A stretch of 25,338 nt of DNA, from positions 1 to 25,338 of the IMG/VR virus record IMGVR_UViG_3300032160_000050; one strand, given 5' to 3'. The first letter of the stretch is position 1. Each line of letters opens with the position of its first letter. The notes beneath the pieces were generated by a model. The model saw only the letters and a list, made by a program, of their open reading frames with translations. It had not been told where the DNA came from and did no database searches. This document shows positions 6,127-14,835 of this stretch, piece after piece. The stretch is from a virus. The position numbers were made by a program, and so were the translations under genes.

Positions 6127-6561
6127 ATGCCTGATACTGCCCGCGTGACTACCGCCGAACTGGCCGCTGCACTGATCGCGGTCTTCGAGGGAGACCGCCT
6201 GACCGCTTACCAGGACTCCGGAGGGGTCTGGACTATTGGCTTGGGGCACACCGCTGGGGTCCATGCGGGGATGGTGATCACCGAAGAGCAGTCGCTGGCC
6301 TTCCTGGAGCAGGACTGCGCGCCGCTGCTGGCGATGGTGGCCAATCAGCCGGTCTTGGCAGGCGCTGCGCTGGTCAGCTTCGGCTACAACTGCGGGCGCT
6401 ACACCATGGAAAGCGTGATCGGCGGACACGATACCATCGGCGATCCTCGCCACACCACCGACCGCCACGGAACCGTCCTGCCAGGACTGGTTGCCCGCCG
6501 CAGGCTCGAGGAAACCCTGCTGGCGCTTGCAGCCGAGGTACCGGCCGCTGTGATAAGGTAA
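6127..6561 (+). CDS. Endolysin, GH24 lysozyme (muramidase)
   Basis: 144 aa. It cleaves the beta-1,4 bond between N-acetylmuramic acid and N-acetylglucosamine in peptidoglycan at the end of infection. The catalytic pattern E-x8-D-x5-T is complete: E21 (FEGDRLTAY), D30 (YQDSGG), T36 (WTIGLGHT). The family's C-terminal signature is also present (LPGLVARRRLEETLL), as are the ALVSFGYNCG helix residues. Length is normal for T4/P22-type phage lysozymes. There is no signal peptide or SAR helix, so a holin is needed; candidates are at 4652 and 5776. GGCAGGGGGACG precedes the start. The position between portal and scaffold is unusual for a P22-type genome. Confidence 0.93.
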   Translation: MPDTARVTTAELAAALIAVFEGDRLTAYQDSGGVWTIGLGHTAGVHAGMVITEEQSLAFLEQDCAPLLAMVANQPVLAGAALVSFGYNCGRYTMESVIGGHDTIGDPRHTTDRHGTVLPGLVARRRLEETLLALAAEVPAAVIR

Positions 6562-6570
6562 GCATAAGAA

Positions 6571-7536
6571 ATGTCCACTACGGTAGTTCCGCCCGCTGCA
6601 TCCTTCGATGCCAAAGCCTACATCAAAGAAGCCAATCAAGCCGAAGCTGATCGGCGCGCGGGAAAGGTACCGCCGATCAAATCCGGCTCCGAAGTGGGCA
6701 CTCCGCCTCCCGGCGGCCCGCCGGTAGCGCCGCCAATCGATGGCGAACCGACACATGCGCGCGTATCGCGCAGCCAGCGCCGCGAATCCAACCGCCTGCG
6801 CGAGGAATTGGGAGCTGCGCGCGCCCGCGCCGACATGATGGCGGAAGAGTTGGAACGTTCCCGCCGTGCGGCGCCTGCAGCATCGGCAGCCGCGCCGGTA
6901 GCGGATCCCGAACCGCAGAGGGCGCAATTCCAAAGCGATGCCGAGTACAACCGCGCGCTGGGCCGCTGGGACGCGCGCCAGGAAGTCGCCAAAGCGACCA
7001 AACAGGCGGAAGCCAAGGGCGTGAGCGATGCGCAACTCCAGGCTTATCGGGACCGGATCGCCGCCGCCGACGAGAAGGCGCTCGAAGATCAAAAACTCTT
7101 CGCCGACTGGGACGCAGTACGCGAGGGCGCCGCCGAAGACCCTATCGAATTCAGACCGGACGATCATCCCGTCCTAATGAGTTTGATTGCCCTGAGCGAT
7201 CAGAAAGCGAAAGTCCTCTACCATTTCGCCAAGGACCAGCAAGCGCTCCAAGCGCTACTGGATCTCGCGAAATCGCCTGACGAATTGATTGCCCGTTTCC
7301 ATCGGCTCGAAGGCCGGCTCGAAAGGGAGTATACTCCGAAAGAGGAGAAGAAGGCTCCAACCGCGGCAGAACGTGACGCCGCGAAACCGGCCCCCAGCGA
7401 AACGGTACGGGTCAACGGCGGAACGGCCGCCCCGGATAAGACGCCGATGTTTATACAGGACGCCAGGGGCCGGAATGTGCTGAATCCGGCATGGAAGCAT
7501 GAACGGAACGAAGCCGAAGTGCATCGGCACAGATAA
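6571..7536 (+). CDS. Capsid scaffolding protein (P22 gp8-like by position and features)
   Basis: The 321-aa, highly charged, Ala/Glu/Lys-rich protein lies directly upstream of the coat gene; P22 scaffold has 303 aa. Scaffold directs coat assembly into a procapsid and then leaves. Visible parts: an N-terminal basic helix (KAYIKEANQAEADRRAGK), a Pro-rich linker (~40-60), a coiled coil at ~68-100 (ESNRLREELGAARARADMM), a long helical middle, and a basic tail (PAWKHERNEAEVHRHR). P22 scaffold binds coat through a basic C-terminal helix-turn-helix, which fits. Sequence homology itself is not obvious by eye. No good ribosome-binding site precedes the start beyond GATAAGGTAAG. Confidence 0.75.
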   Translation: MSTTVVPPAASFDAKAYIKEANQAEADRRAGKVPPIKSGSEVGTPPPGGPPVAPPIDGEPTHARVSRSQRRESNRLREELGAARARADMMAEELERSRRAAPAASAAAPVADPEPQRAQFQSDAEYNRALGRWDARQEVAKATKQAEAKGVSDAQLQAYRDRIAAADEKALEDQKLFADWDAVREGAAEDPIEFRPDDHPVLMSLIALSDQKAKVLYHFAKDQQALQALLDLAKSPDELIARFHRLEGRLEREYTPKEEKKAPTAAERDAAKPAPSETVRVNGGTAAPDKTPMFIQDARGRNVLNPAWKHERNEAEVHRHR

Positions 7537-7653
7537 GCAGTAAGGGCCACGCAAGCCCGGCGGAAGCCGAAGACCGCAGGCACCCCGCAGATGGCCTCAC
7601 CGCCTGGGCGGAACAACCGAAGTTGAAATTCGACTTTTGGAGGTTCGCCGCCT
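7537..7653 (+). promoter_or_regulatory. 117-nt leader of the coat gene with two hairpins
   Basis: A longer gap than most here. It holds a CCGCC/GGCGG hairpin (7600-7611) and a 6-bp hairpin AAGTTG/CGACTT (7620-7625 with 7631-7636, one G-U pair). The strong site TTTTGGAGG then lies 10 bases before the coat ATG. The hairpins may stabilise the mRNA 5' end after processing or tune the very high coat expression. No convincing -35/-10 pair seen. Confidence 0.3.
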
Positions 7654-8895
7654 ATGGCAGGCAACTACGAAGCTGTACGACGCGAAGTCACTGCGGAGTT
7701 TCTCCGCATTTTCACCAACAATTGCGTGATGCCGAGGCTCCTGAAACGGAGCTTCGAGAAGTACTTCCAGGAGAACGTCAAGATCGGCGCGTCCCTCGAC
7801 ATCAAAACGGCGCTGCGCGTGGTGGGCGCGGACGGCCAAGCCTTCCAGCCGGAAGGGCTGATCCGCACGACCCTACCGCTCACGGTGGCTTACTGGAACC
7901 AGGAAGCGTTCGTGTACAACGATACCGAGGAAGCGTTGTACTTGAATGAGGACATCAAGAAGAACTACATCCACCCGCACGCAGTGAACTTGGCGAACAA
8001 GGTGGACAGGTACATGCTTCAGTACATGCAGGCCATCGTCCCCAACTGGACCGGCACTCCCGGAACGACTCCGACCAGCGCCACCCAGGGTCTCGTCCCC
8101 ACGGCCTACCAGTCGGCTCAGACCAAACTCGATCAACTTCTGGCCCTGCAGGCAGACCGGTCCATCGTCTACAACGCCACCTTCAACCAGCAGGTGGTGC
8201 AGACGGTGAGTACGATCTTCCACCCCGGCGATGCCATCAAGACGGCATTTTTGAAAGGCTATCTGGGTGAGTACGCCGACTTCGAATTTTTCAAGGATGA
8301 GCAAGTCCCGTCCATGACTGTCGGAACTTACGCCGGCTCTGGCCAAGTGAACGGCGGAAACCAAACGGGCACCTCGATTCTCACCAACAACTGGACCGCG
8401 GCAAGCGTTTCGCTGTCTCAGGGACCGGGCGTGGACCGCTGCACGTTCGCCGGCTGCCTGGAGATCAACTATCAGTCGCGGTTGCCGCTGCCGGGAATCC
8501 TGAAGCAATTCGCTATCGTTTCTCCGGTCACCGATGCCGCAGGCGCGGCCACGTTCAGCGTGTTCCCTGGCGTGATTCCGGCGGGACCCTACCAGAATTG
8601 CTCGGCCAGTCCGACCAATGGCGGGGCGGTAACCATCGCGGGCGCCAGTGGCGCCGCGTGCGTGACGGCTTTCGCCTTCCAGGAAGACGCCTTCACTTGG
8701 GTCTCGATCCCGCTGATGGACGTTTCCGAATACGGCGCGAAGTGCTACACCCTCGGCGAGCCGGAGACGGGCATGAACATCCGCTGCATTCAGCAGTGGG
8801 ACAATCGGCTCGGAGAGGTCACTACGAGGATGGATTTCGTCTGGGGCATCGCGCAGACGGAAGCCGATCACAAAAGCCTGGTGATCTTCGGCTAA
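7654..8895 (+). CDS. Major capsid (coat) protein, P22 gp5-like
   Basis: 413 aa; P22 coat has 430. The N-terminus (AGNYEAVRREVTAEFLRIF) and the QENVKIGASLDIKTALRV segment have the length and layout of P22-type coat proteins. Further family features are EGLIRTTLPLTVAYWNQEAF, a Lys/Tyr/His helix (NEDIKKNYIHPHAVNLA), the AFAFQEDAFTWVSIPL strand near the C-terminus, and the terminal RMDFVWGIAQTEADHKSLVI. It should form the HK97-fold capsid shell. Six or seven Cys residues (for example DRCTFAGCLEI) are more than usual. The scaffold gene is immediately upstream. A strong GGAGG site supports the start. Family call confident. Confidence 0.9.
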   Translation: MAGNYEAVRREVTAEFLRIFTNNCVMPRLLKRSFEKYFQENVKIGASLDIKTALRVVGADGQAFQPEGLIRTTLPLTVAYWNQEAFVYNDTEEALYLNEDIKKNYIHPHAVNLANKVDRYMLQYMQAIVPNWTGTPGTTPTSATQGLVPTAYQSAQTKLDQLLALQADRSIVYNATFNQQVVQTVSTIFHPGDAIKTAFLKGYLGEYADFEFFKDEQVPSMTVGTYAGSGQVNGGNQTGTSILTNNWTAASVSLSQGPGVDRCTFAGCLEINYQSRLPLPGILKQFAIVSPVTDAAGAATFSVFPGVIPAGPYQNCSASPTNGGAVTIAGASGAACVTAFAFQEDAFTWVSIPLMDVSEYGAKCYTLGEPETGMNIRCIQQWDNRLGEVTTRMDFVWGIAQTEADHKSLVIFG

Positions 8896-8901
8896 GGAGC
8901 T

Positions 8902-9765
8902 ATGACCATGAAACTCTTTTCAAAAATCTCGATTCTGGCTCTCCTGAGCGCCTTCATGGCCGCTGCGCAGACGGCAACGCCATCGACTACCCTGTGTGGC
9001 GCGCAGACCAAGGCTGCTACCACCATCTGCCTTACGAGCACCGCCAATATCGTCAACCAGGTGGGCGTCTACGTAGACGAGGAATACGAGCTGGTCCAAC
9101 TCAGCGCTAGCCAAGTGGTTTGCACCGGACCCTGCCAGGTACCGGTGTCGCGGAATAACCGCGCGGGAGGAAGCGGCCCGACGTCGCACGCCAACTCCGC
9201 TATTGCCTGGGAAGCCCTGACACCAAGTCAGACTCCCGTTCCCGGCGCTAACGGGTTCGAGCTCGGAACGAACTTGACGGACATTGGCACCTGCACGCGG
9301 GCGTCCCTTTCCTACCTTCCAAAGATTTGGCCAAACCGGGGCATCAAGCGCGACTGCGTTGCGGTCACCAACAACGCTTCAGTTGGCGCTTGGGTCGATT
9401 TCGCGCCGATGTCGGGGCTTGACTTCACGAGTCCGACGCCGCTTTCGTCCATCGCCGTCAATGGCGCGCTCTCTGTGTCGAGCGGCAATTACATCCTGCT
9501 AACCAAGGCTGGCGTCATCGCCTTGACCCTGGCGGCCCCGACTGCGGGCGTGCAGGATGGCATGGTGATTACGATCACCGCCAACAACGGAGCCTATGCG
9601 GACACTCTGACTGCCACCGGCCTGATTCAGACTGGTGGCGCAGGCTCGCCTTACACCACGGCCACGTTCGGCGTGACCACGGCTTTCAACGGGGCGTCTC
9701 TCACCCTCAAATCGTACAATGGGTACTGGTACGTGGTATCCAGCGTAAATGTGGCGTTCACATAA
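8902..9765 (+). CDS. Exported structural-module protein
   Basis: 287 aa directly after the coat gene, with a perfect AAGGAG six bases after the coat stop. The Sec signal is MTMKLFSKISILALLSAFMA, continuing AAQT. The mature part has Cys pairs (CGAQTKAATTIC, CTGPC) and a middle domain with VGVYVDEEYELVQLS and VPVSRNNRAGGSGPTSHA, which resembles phage head/tail accessory proteins in which a beta-barrel carries a mobile RG-rich loop. A C-terminal beta domain follows (ALSVSSGNYILLTKAG, then GVIALTLAAPTAGVQDGMVI, ending SYNGYWYVVSSVNVAF), common in fibre and decoration proteins. Position suggests a capsid decoration protein or head fibre; the signal peptide does not fit simple cytoplasmic assembly. 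Confidence 0.65.
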   Translation: MTMKLFSKISILALLSAFMAAAQTATPSTTLCGAQTKAATTICLTSTANIVNQVGVYVDEEYELVQLSASQVVCTGPCQVPVSRNNRAGGSGPTSHANSAIAWEALTPSQTPVPGANGFELGTNLTDIGTCTRASLSYLPKIWPNRGIKRDCVAVTNNASVGAWVDFAPMSGLDFTSPTPLSSIAVNGALSVSSGNYILLTKAGVIALTLAAPTAGVQDGMVITITANNGAYADTLTATGLIQTGGAGSPYTTATFGVTTAFNGASLTLKSYNGYWYVVSSVNVAFT

Positions 9766-9773
9766 GGAGCGAT

Positions 9774-10250
9774 ATGGCCGTCCAGAAGATTGACCACAAT
9801 TTCGGCGTCAACGGGCACGCCACCGCGATCAAGGATTTCAAGCGGGCGCACGAAGAGAACACCGCGGGGCTGCTGAATGCCTTCGAAGGCAAGGAGGTAG
9901 ATGCTCCGCGCCCAGTCCACGATCCCACGCACCCGGACAACCAGTGGCCGCGGATGGCGCATCACCCGGCCAAGGGTGAAATGCCCGTCGGGACGAACCT
10001 TAAAGGCGTGGACGATCCATCCAAGCGCAAGGCGATCCAGGCGGCCAATGAAAAAGTCTGGAAAGACGCGATGGCGAGCGGCTACCGCGCTGAGCCGTAT
10101 CTCCGGCCCCAGGTTGCGCTCCACGATCCGGCCACCGAGAAGAAAATCACTGCGGACGAGTTGGCCCGGCTCCGTGGCGAAAACGCCATTCTGTCCGAGC
10201 GCCTCAACCAGCTTCTGGAACGCTTCGACGCCCAAGGGAAGACCAGTTAG
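9774..10250 (+). CDS. Unknown head-module protein with C-terminal coiled coil
   Basis: 158 aa, polar, with no signal peptide. The N-terminus is charged, and the centre is His/Pro-rich (VHDPTHPDNQWPRMAHHPAK). Residues ~122-152 form a clear coiled coil (KKITADELARLRGENAILSE, then RLNQLLERFDAQ) with Leu at heptad spacing, so it is probably oligomeric. AAGGAGCGAT precedes the ATG. It sits between the coat-linked gene and the gp4 pair, a place where accessory head or assembly proteins occur in podophages. No family recognised. Confidence 0.6.
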   Translation: MAVQKIDHNFGVNGHATAIKDFKRAHEENTAGLLNAFEGKEVDAPRPVHDPTHPDNQWPRMAHHPAKGEMPVGTNLKGVDDPSKRKAIQAANEKVWKDAMASGYRAEPYLRPQVALHDPATEKKITADELARLRGENAILSERLNQLLERFDAQGKTS

Positions 10251-10265
10251 CGCCGGGAGGGCGAC

Positions 10266-11063
10266 GTGCCGAATCCCGTGGCCGTCACCGGCCAGTACAT
10301 CATCAACAACGCTTTCACCGCCCTGGGAATCCTCGAACAAGGCGGCGCTCCTTCAGTTTCCGATTCGGTTGACGCCCTGGCGGAACTCAATGACATGTGG
10401 GGTGCCTGGGGAATCGACGAAGGGTTGATCTTTTCCTCGGTCGCGGCGCAGTTCGCATGGCCGGCGGCGACCCCCAGCGTGGGAATGGGCGTGACAGCGC
10501 CTCCCCCCTTCAATCAGATCGGCGTCCCAGCGCGCATCTACGATGCCCATATGATCCTCGGAGGAATCCGCAAGCAATTGAAAATAGTCGATTTGGAAAC
10601 CTATACCGCCCATGGGGACTTGACCGCCACGGGCCTCATTGCCGACGAATTGCACCCGGACTGGTTCGTCAACGTTGGCAATGTGGCGGGCGTCTCGGGC
10701 TGCATCACGCTGTACGTATTCCCAGTCCCTTCAGGCGCGATCATCCTGGAACTCTCGGTTGGCATTCAGGCTTTTAGCCTGTGGACCCTCGCTGGGGCAA
10801 ACGTTTACGTTCCACAGGGTTATGTCGATGCACTGAAGTACACCCTCGCCTACCGGCTCCTACCGCGTTTCGGCGTGGCGGTCCAACCGCAGGTGGCCGA
10901 GACGGTTACACAGTTGGCTGAAAAGGCTGAAGCGCGCATCCGCGAAATGAACGCGATCAACCGGCAACTGAAAGGGCAGCAAGGCGCGCTCCCCGGATCG
11001 CCCGGCACACCGGCCGCGCCGCAGATGGCTCCCCAACCGGCTGGCGCTGGCGCGGTAAGGTAG
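10266..11063 (+). CDS. Head-completion / tail accessory protein, P22 gp4-like (copy A)
   Basis: 265 aa. gp4-type proteins bind the portal after packaging and begin tail assembly. The N-terminal signature is AFTALGILEQGGAPSVSDSV, continuing DALAELNDMWGAWG: the helix, (E)xxPS, D-A-L-x-x-L-N-D-M-x-x-x-W pattern of this family. Then come beta strands ITLYVFPVPSGAIILEL and the helical YVPQGYVDALKYTLAYRLLP segment, and the C-terminal AEKAEARIREMNAIN helix. A Pro/Gln/Ala-rich tail follows. P22 gp4 is shorter (166 aa). The start is GTG with GGGAGGGCGAC upstream. The following gene is a recognisable paralogue. Confidence 0.8.
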   Translation: MPNPVAVTGQYIINNAFTALGILEQGGAPSVSDSVDALAELNDMWGAWGIDEGLIFSSVAAQFAWPAATPSVGMGVTAPPPFNQIGVPARIYDAHMILGGIRKQLKIVDLETYTAHGDLTATGLIADELHPDWFVNVGNVAGVSGCITLYVFPVPSGAIILELSVGIQAFSLWTLAGANVYVPQGYVDALKYTLAYRLLPRFGVAVQPQVAETVTQLAEKAEARIREMNAINRQLKGQQGALPGSPGTPAAPQMAPQPAGAGAVR

Positions 11064-11067
11064 AGAC

Positions 11068-11853
11068 ATGCCATGGGTTCAAGGCGACGGCAGCGCACAG
11101 GACTTCATCTACCGCTCTTTCCGCAAAATCGGCCAGATCCGGCCCGGCTATACGCCATCGCCCGAGATTCTGCAGGACGCTCTCACTGAGTGGGGCGATT
11201 TTTTCGATGCCCTCGGCGCTGAGCAGAACGCACCCTATTCGAATCCCGTCTACCAGCACGCGGTGAGCGGTCCCGGCTCGCAGACCAACGGCAACGGCTA
11301 TCAGGTGGGACCCACGGCGGCTGACTGGGTGCAGCCGCGGCCCGAGGAGATCATCCGCGCGAACCTGGTCTTCACCAGCCAGGGACCGCAACCGGTTTAC
11401 ATCCAGTTGCGCCCGGTCAGCCAGGCGGAATGGGCCGCGCTCGCCATCCAACAGATTCCCGCGGTCAATGTAACCTCGATTTTCTGGTACGATCCGCAGT
11501 TCCCGAACGGCGTTTTCAACGTCTTCCCACCGCTGAACAGCAACGCTATCCAACTCTATCAACGCGGCATCCTAGCGTCCCCGGCCACGCTCGCGACGGT
11601 CTACACCGCGCCGCCGGGCTACAACGATATGGTGACCTACGGGCTGGCCGAGCGCCTATATTATCTGGCCACCAAAGAGGTGTGCATCCATCCGCGGCCC
11701 TACCAGAACATCGCGGCGCGGGCCGCCAATGCGCTGAACTACATCAAGCGCATGAACCGGCCGATCCCGCGGCTGGCGAACGATTTCCAGAGCGGGAAAA
11801 AGCCGGATGGCTTCTACGACAGCCAGGTCTATCAGACTGGGATTCCCTACTGA
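11068..11853 (+). CDS. Head-completion / tail accessory protein, P22 gp4-like (copy B)
   Basis: 261 aa. It has the same architecture as the preceding gene: N-terminal DFIYRSFRKIGQIRPGYTPS followed by EILQDALTEWGDFFDALG; central strand pair FWYDPQFPNGVFNVFPPLNS and AIQLYQRG; then APPGYNDMVTYGLAERLYYL and the helix IAARAANALNYIKRMNRP. The two proteins align segment by segment though identity is low, so this is an old tandem duplication. It may act as a second adaptor ring or as a different tail-tube component. There is no clear ribosome-binding site; a TAAGGT lies six bases before the ATG. Confidence 0.75.
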   Translation: MPWVQGDGSAQDFIYRSFRKIGQIRPGYTPSPEILQDALTEWGDFFDALGAEQNAPYSNPVYQHAVSGPGSQTNGNGYQVGPTAADWVQPRPEEIIRANLVFTSQGPQPVYIQLRPVSQAEWAALAIQQIPAVNVTSIFWYDPQFPNGVFNVFPPLNSNAIQLYQRGILASPATLATVYTAPPGYNDMVTYGLAERLYYLATKEVCIHPRPYQNIAARAANALNYIKRMNRPIPRLANDFQSGKKPDGFYDSQVYQTGIPY

Positions 11854-11854
11854 G

Positions 11855-14533
11855 ATGAAACAACTCCTGGCAATCTTGCTTTTCACTGCCGCCGCACAGG
11901 CTCAGAACGCCTTCCCCGCCCCACAACCGCAGTTGCAGTTCACTACGGCGGGGGGACCCCTGGCAGGTGGAAAGCTCTGCACCTACGTGAGCAACACCAC
12001 GACGCCGCTCGCGACCTACACCGATGGCACAGCGAGCGTGGCTAACTCCAACCCGGTGGTGCTCGATACCAACGGCAGCGCCAGCGTGTGGCTCACGCCC
12101 GCGGGCCTGTACACCTTCGTGCTGCGCTCCGGCGGCGATGGGAGCTGCACCACCGGAACGGTCCTATGGACGCAAAACGGAGTGGGAATCACTGCGGCTG
12201 GCCTGGTCAACGCCCTCGCCATCCCCCAACTCGGAACCGGCGCCAAGACTACGGGAGGCTATATCGATGTTCCGCCCATCACCGGCCCGCAAGTCGGTTG
12301 CACGGATGCCTTCGGCAACCCCGTGGAGATTCCCGTGCGGCTTGGCGGATTGCCGGCCATTGGGAAGAACGACGTGGTCATGTGGAATTCTCCATCGCCG
12401 CTTCCGGGAGTGAATCCTGGGGGATGCGCGATCAGCCTCTACAGCCAGAATGTCTATGGCCTGAACATCAACACGTACGTCCTGGCGCAGGGCGGTTTTG
12501 CCACTTTCCTTGGAAAGTTCGATGAGTACCAGGCTTCCTACGACCCGGCCACCATGCACGTGGGCGGCTATGTGGGCGGCAGCTTCACCGCGGGTACCCT
12601 CTATCCCATCGGCACGATTACCAGTACTGGAACTCTCACCGCTCCGGCCTACCTTGGCGGCTACATGCTGATCGGGCACTCCGCCGGGCCGCCGGTCGCC
12701 GGCACCATCGCCAGCGTGACAAATCCCCTGTCCTACGGTGAGGGCTTGCTTCAGGGCATGATCTATTTCGATGACACGTTGAAGTGCGGCCAACTCTATA
12801 ACGGGACCGGCTGGAACGGCTTTGGGTGCGGAGGCAGCGGAGGAATGCCGGGCGGCGGGACGGCCTCGATTCAAATCAATAATGGGGCCGGAGGATTTGG
12901 CGGAGACGCTAATTTCACCTACGTCGCTGGCACGGCGGTAACCCTCGGCGGCGGGGCGTCCTTCTTCGTGTCCGATCCCGCCGCTGGTTTCGATGCCAGC
13001 GCCTGCACGGCGACAAATTGCATTCAGGCACCCTTGGGGGGCATCCTCGGTCTGACGCTGCGCACCACCGATTCAGTGATTTGGGTTGAGGAAGCCGCTC
13101 CATCGCTCAGCTCCGCCGGCCAAGCGCGCATCTACGACGACTCAACCGCCCACGCGCTCATGGTCTCGCTGAACGGCGGGGCGTACTCGACTTTCGGCAC
13201 GGGCACTGTCACCCACACCGCCGGCGCGCTCACCCAGTACGCGGTCATGCTCGGGGCCGGCGCGGCGGATTCGACAGTGGTGTCTGGCTTGGGCACCGCA
13301 GGCTACGTGCTGACTTCAAACGGCGTGGCAGCGGCTCCGACCTGGCAGAATGTTACCGGCACTGGCACCGTGACGCACACGGGCGGCGCGCTCACGGCGA
13401 GTCTGCCCATCATCGGCAACGGTGGCGGCGACGTGAAGCCTGGCACCGTCAGCGGCAACACCACCGAATTCGGCACAGTGAGCGGTTCCCTGGTATCCGG
13501 AGATTGCCTGAAGGCCGACGCCAGCGGCAACATCGTGGACCAGGGATCTCCGTGCGGCTCGGCCAGCGCGGGTGTGTCCTCCATCGCGAGCGGTGGCAGC
13601 GGCCTCTACACCGGCGCGATCACTCTGACCGGCACGGCCAACCAGGTGATCATCACCCCCACCAGCGGGCCGAACACGTTCACCTTCAGCCTGCCGCAGA
13701 GCATCGCCACGGGAAGCGCTGTGACCTTTGGGTCGGTTACAATTGGCGGCGCGTTCACTACGAGTCAGACGGGCAGCAGTTACGCTTTCGTCAACAGCGA
13801 TGGATCTTTTAGCGTGACGGGAACCGGCGTCGTGACGGCTTCCGGAAGCGCGACTTTCGCCAATGTGACGGCGGGCAGCAACTCGGGCGCTGGCGTGATT
13901 CAGCCGTGGTGCGCGAACACTACAGCGGCCTGCTTTCAACTGGTCCAAACGGGCAGCGGCGGATCGATCACGCCGATTCAGATGGACGGGCAAGGCGACC
14001 TCAGCATATCCGGTCAATTCGTCATCAACTATGGCGGAGGTAGCTATAGGGTTCAAAGTACTGGACTTGCGACGAGTTGGTACAGCGGATCGACGGCTGA
14101 ATTTACAGTCAATTCCTTGAATGGCCTGATCACCGACTATGCCGGTCATACCGTAGGCACCAATAGCCAGGGCGTCTCCTGGATTCCGGCGACTTACCAG
14201 GCTACGGGCCAGACCGGCTCCATTTCAGCGCAGAGTCTCCAAGTGGGCGGCGGTATCGCCCCGGCTGGCCAGTACCGGATAAGCGCCACTGGAGGCGTCA
14301 CGACGGCCGGAACCGGCGGAACGCTCTTCGCTTATGTCTCCTACACAGGTGCGGGAGGAACGAGCAATCAGCCCCAAATCTGTCAATTTCTGGCGACGGC
14401 GGGCGGTACCTGTTCCGGGTCCGTGACGATCTACACGACCGGAGCGGCGAACATTCAGTTTTCCACCACGGCGTCCGGCTTCACGGGTAGCCCTCAGTAT
14501 TCGATCTACGTGACGCTGGAGCGGCTTCAGTAG
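11855..14533 (+). CDS. Tailspike/tail-fibre-like protein with signal peptide
   Basis: 892 aa from ATG 11855; an in-frame ATG at 11807 lies inside the previous gene and would bury the signal. Residues 1-17 (MKQLLAILLFTAAAQAQ) are a classic Sec signal. Residues ~20-115 match the head-binding type domain of phage tailspikes: PLAGGKLCTYVSNTTTPLAT, YTDGTASVANSNPVVLDTNG, SASVWLTPAGLYTFVLRSGG, then VLWTQNGVGI. After a middle domain comes a Gly/Ser/Thr-rich shaft with repeats (GTGTVTHTAGALT and GTGTVTHTGGALT; TSNGVAAAPTWQN). The C-terminus is a beta domain (AGQYRISATGGVTTAG ... QYSIYVTLERL). No depolymerase motif is recognised. It probably recognises the host surface. A Sec signal ahead of a capsid-attachment domain is unexpected. 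Confidence 0.75.
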   Translation: MKQLLAILLFTAAAQAQNAFPAPQPQLQFTTAGGPLAGGKLCTYVSNTTTPLATYTDGTASVANSNPVVLDTNGSASVWLTPAGLYTFVLRSGGDGSCTTGTVLWTQNGVGITAAGLVNALAIPQLGTGAKTTGGYIDVPPITGPQVGCTDAFGNPVEIPVRLGGLPAIGKNDVVMWNSPSPLPGVNPGGCAISLYSQNVYGLNINTYVLAQGGFATFLGKFDEYQASYDPATMHVGGYVGGSFTAGTLYPIGTITSTGTLTAPAYLGGYMLIGHSAGPPVAGTIASVTNPLSYGEGLLQGMIYFDDTLKCGQLYNGTGWNGFGCGGSGGMPGGGTASIQINNGAGGFGGDANFTYVAGTAVTLGGGASFFVSDPAAGFDASACTATNCIQAPLGGILGLTLRTTDSVIWVEEAAPSLSSAGQARIYDDSTAHALMVSLNGGAYSTFGTGTVTHTAGALTQYAVMLGAGAADSTVVSGLGTAGYVLTSNGVAAAPTWQNVTGTGTVTHTGGALTASLPIIGNGGGDVKPGTVSGNTTEFGTVSGSLVSGDCLKADASGNIVDQGSPCGSASAGVSSIASGGSGLYTGAITLTGTANQVIITPTSGPNTFTFSLPQSIATGSAVTFGSVTIGGAFTTSQTGSSYAFVNSDGSFSVTGTGVVTASGSATFANVTAGSNSGAGVIQPWCANTTAACFQLVQTGSGGSITPIQMDGQGDLSISGQFVINYGGGSYRVQSTGLATSWYSGSTAEFTVNSLNGLITDYAGHTVGTNSQGVSWIPATYQATGQTGSISAQSLQVGGGIAPAGQYRISATGGVTTAGTGGTLFAYVSYTGAGGTSNQPQICQFLATAGGTCSGSVTIYTTGAANIQFSTTASGFTGSPQYSIYVTLERLQ

Positions 14534-14809
14534 GGTAGAATTGCAAGTTTGGGGTTGCCCTTGGGTGTCCTCCGGGGGCACGGCTGAATCCTGCAAGGAG
14601 GCGTTACGCTTCGAAAGCAGCCGTCAGTTGTTGGGAATGCACATGGGTAACCCAGTCGCGAATGCGATGCGCGGGCCCTCCTGGAGCGAATCTCCAGGGT
14701 AAAGAGACTGAGGCCCCGCCGAAATGGCTTCCAACCGACCGGCGGGGCCAGAACTCATGGGCAGGTTCCAGCTTTAGAGTATACCCCATCGGGGCAGGCT
14801 CGCAACAAG

Positions 14810-14835
14810 AAGCCCAGGGGCTTACTCTGTTTTTT
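14810..14835 (+). terminator. Weak Rho-independent terminator candidate
   Basis: Stem AAGCC/GGCTT with loop CAGG (14810-14823), then ACTCTG and six T (14830-14835). The stem is short and the T run starts six bases after it, so efficiency is doubtful. It would end transcripts from the tailspike region just before the gene at 14852. Confidence 0.35.

Noticed and set aside
14604-14789. 61-codon minus-strand frame in the long intergenic region
   Set aside because: No ribosome-binding site and no family pattern; it would be the only minus-strand gene in the window and crosses the strong hairpin at 14712-14749.
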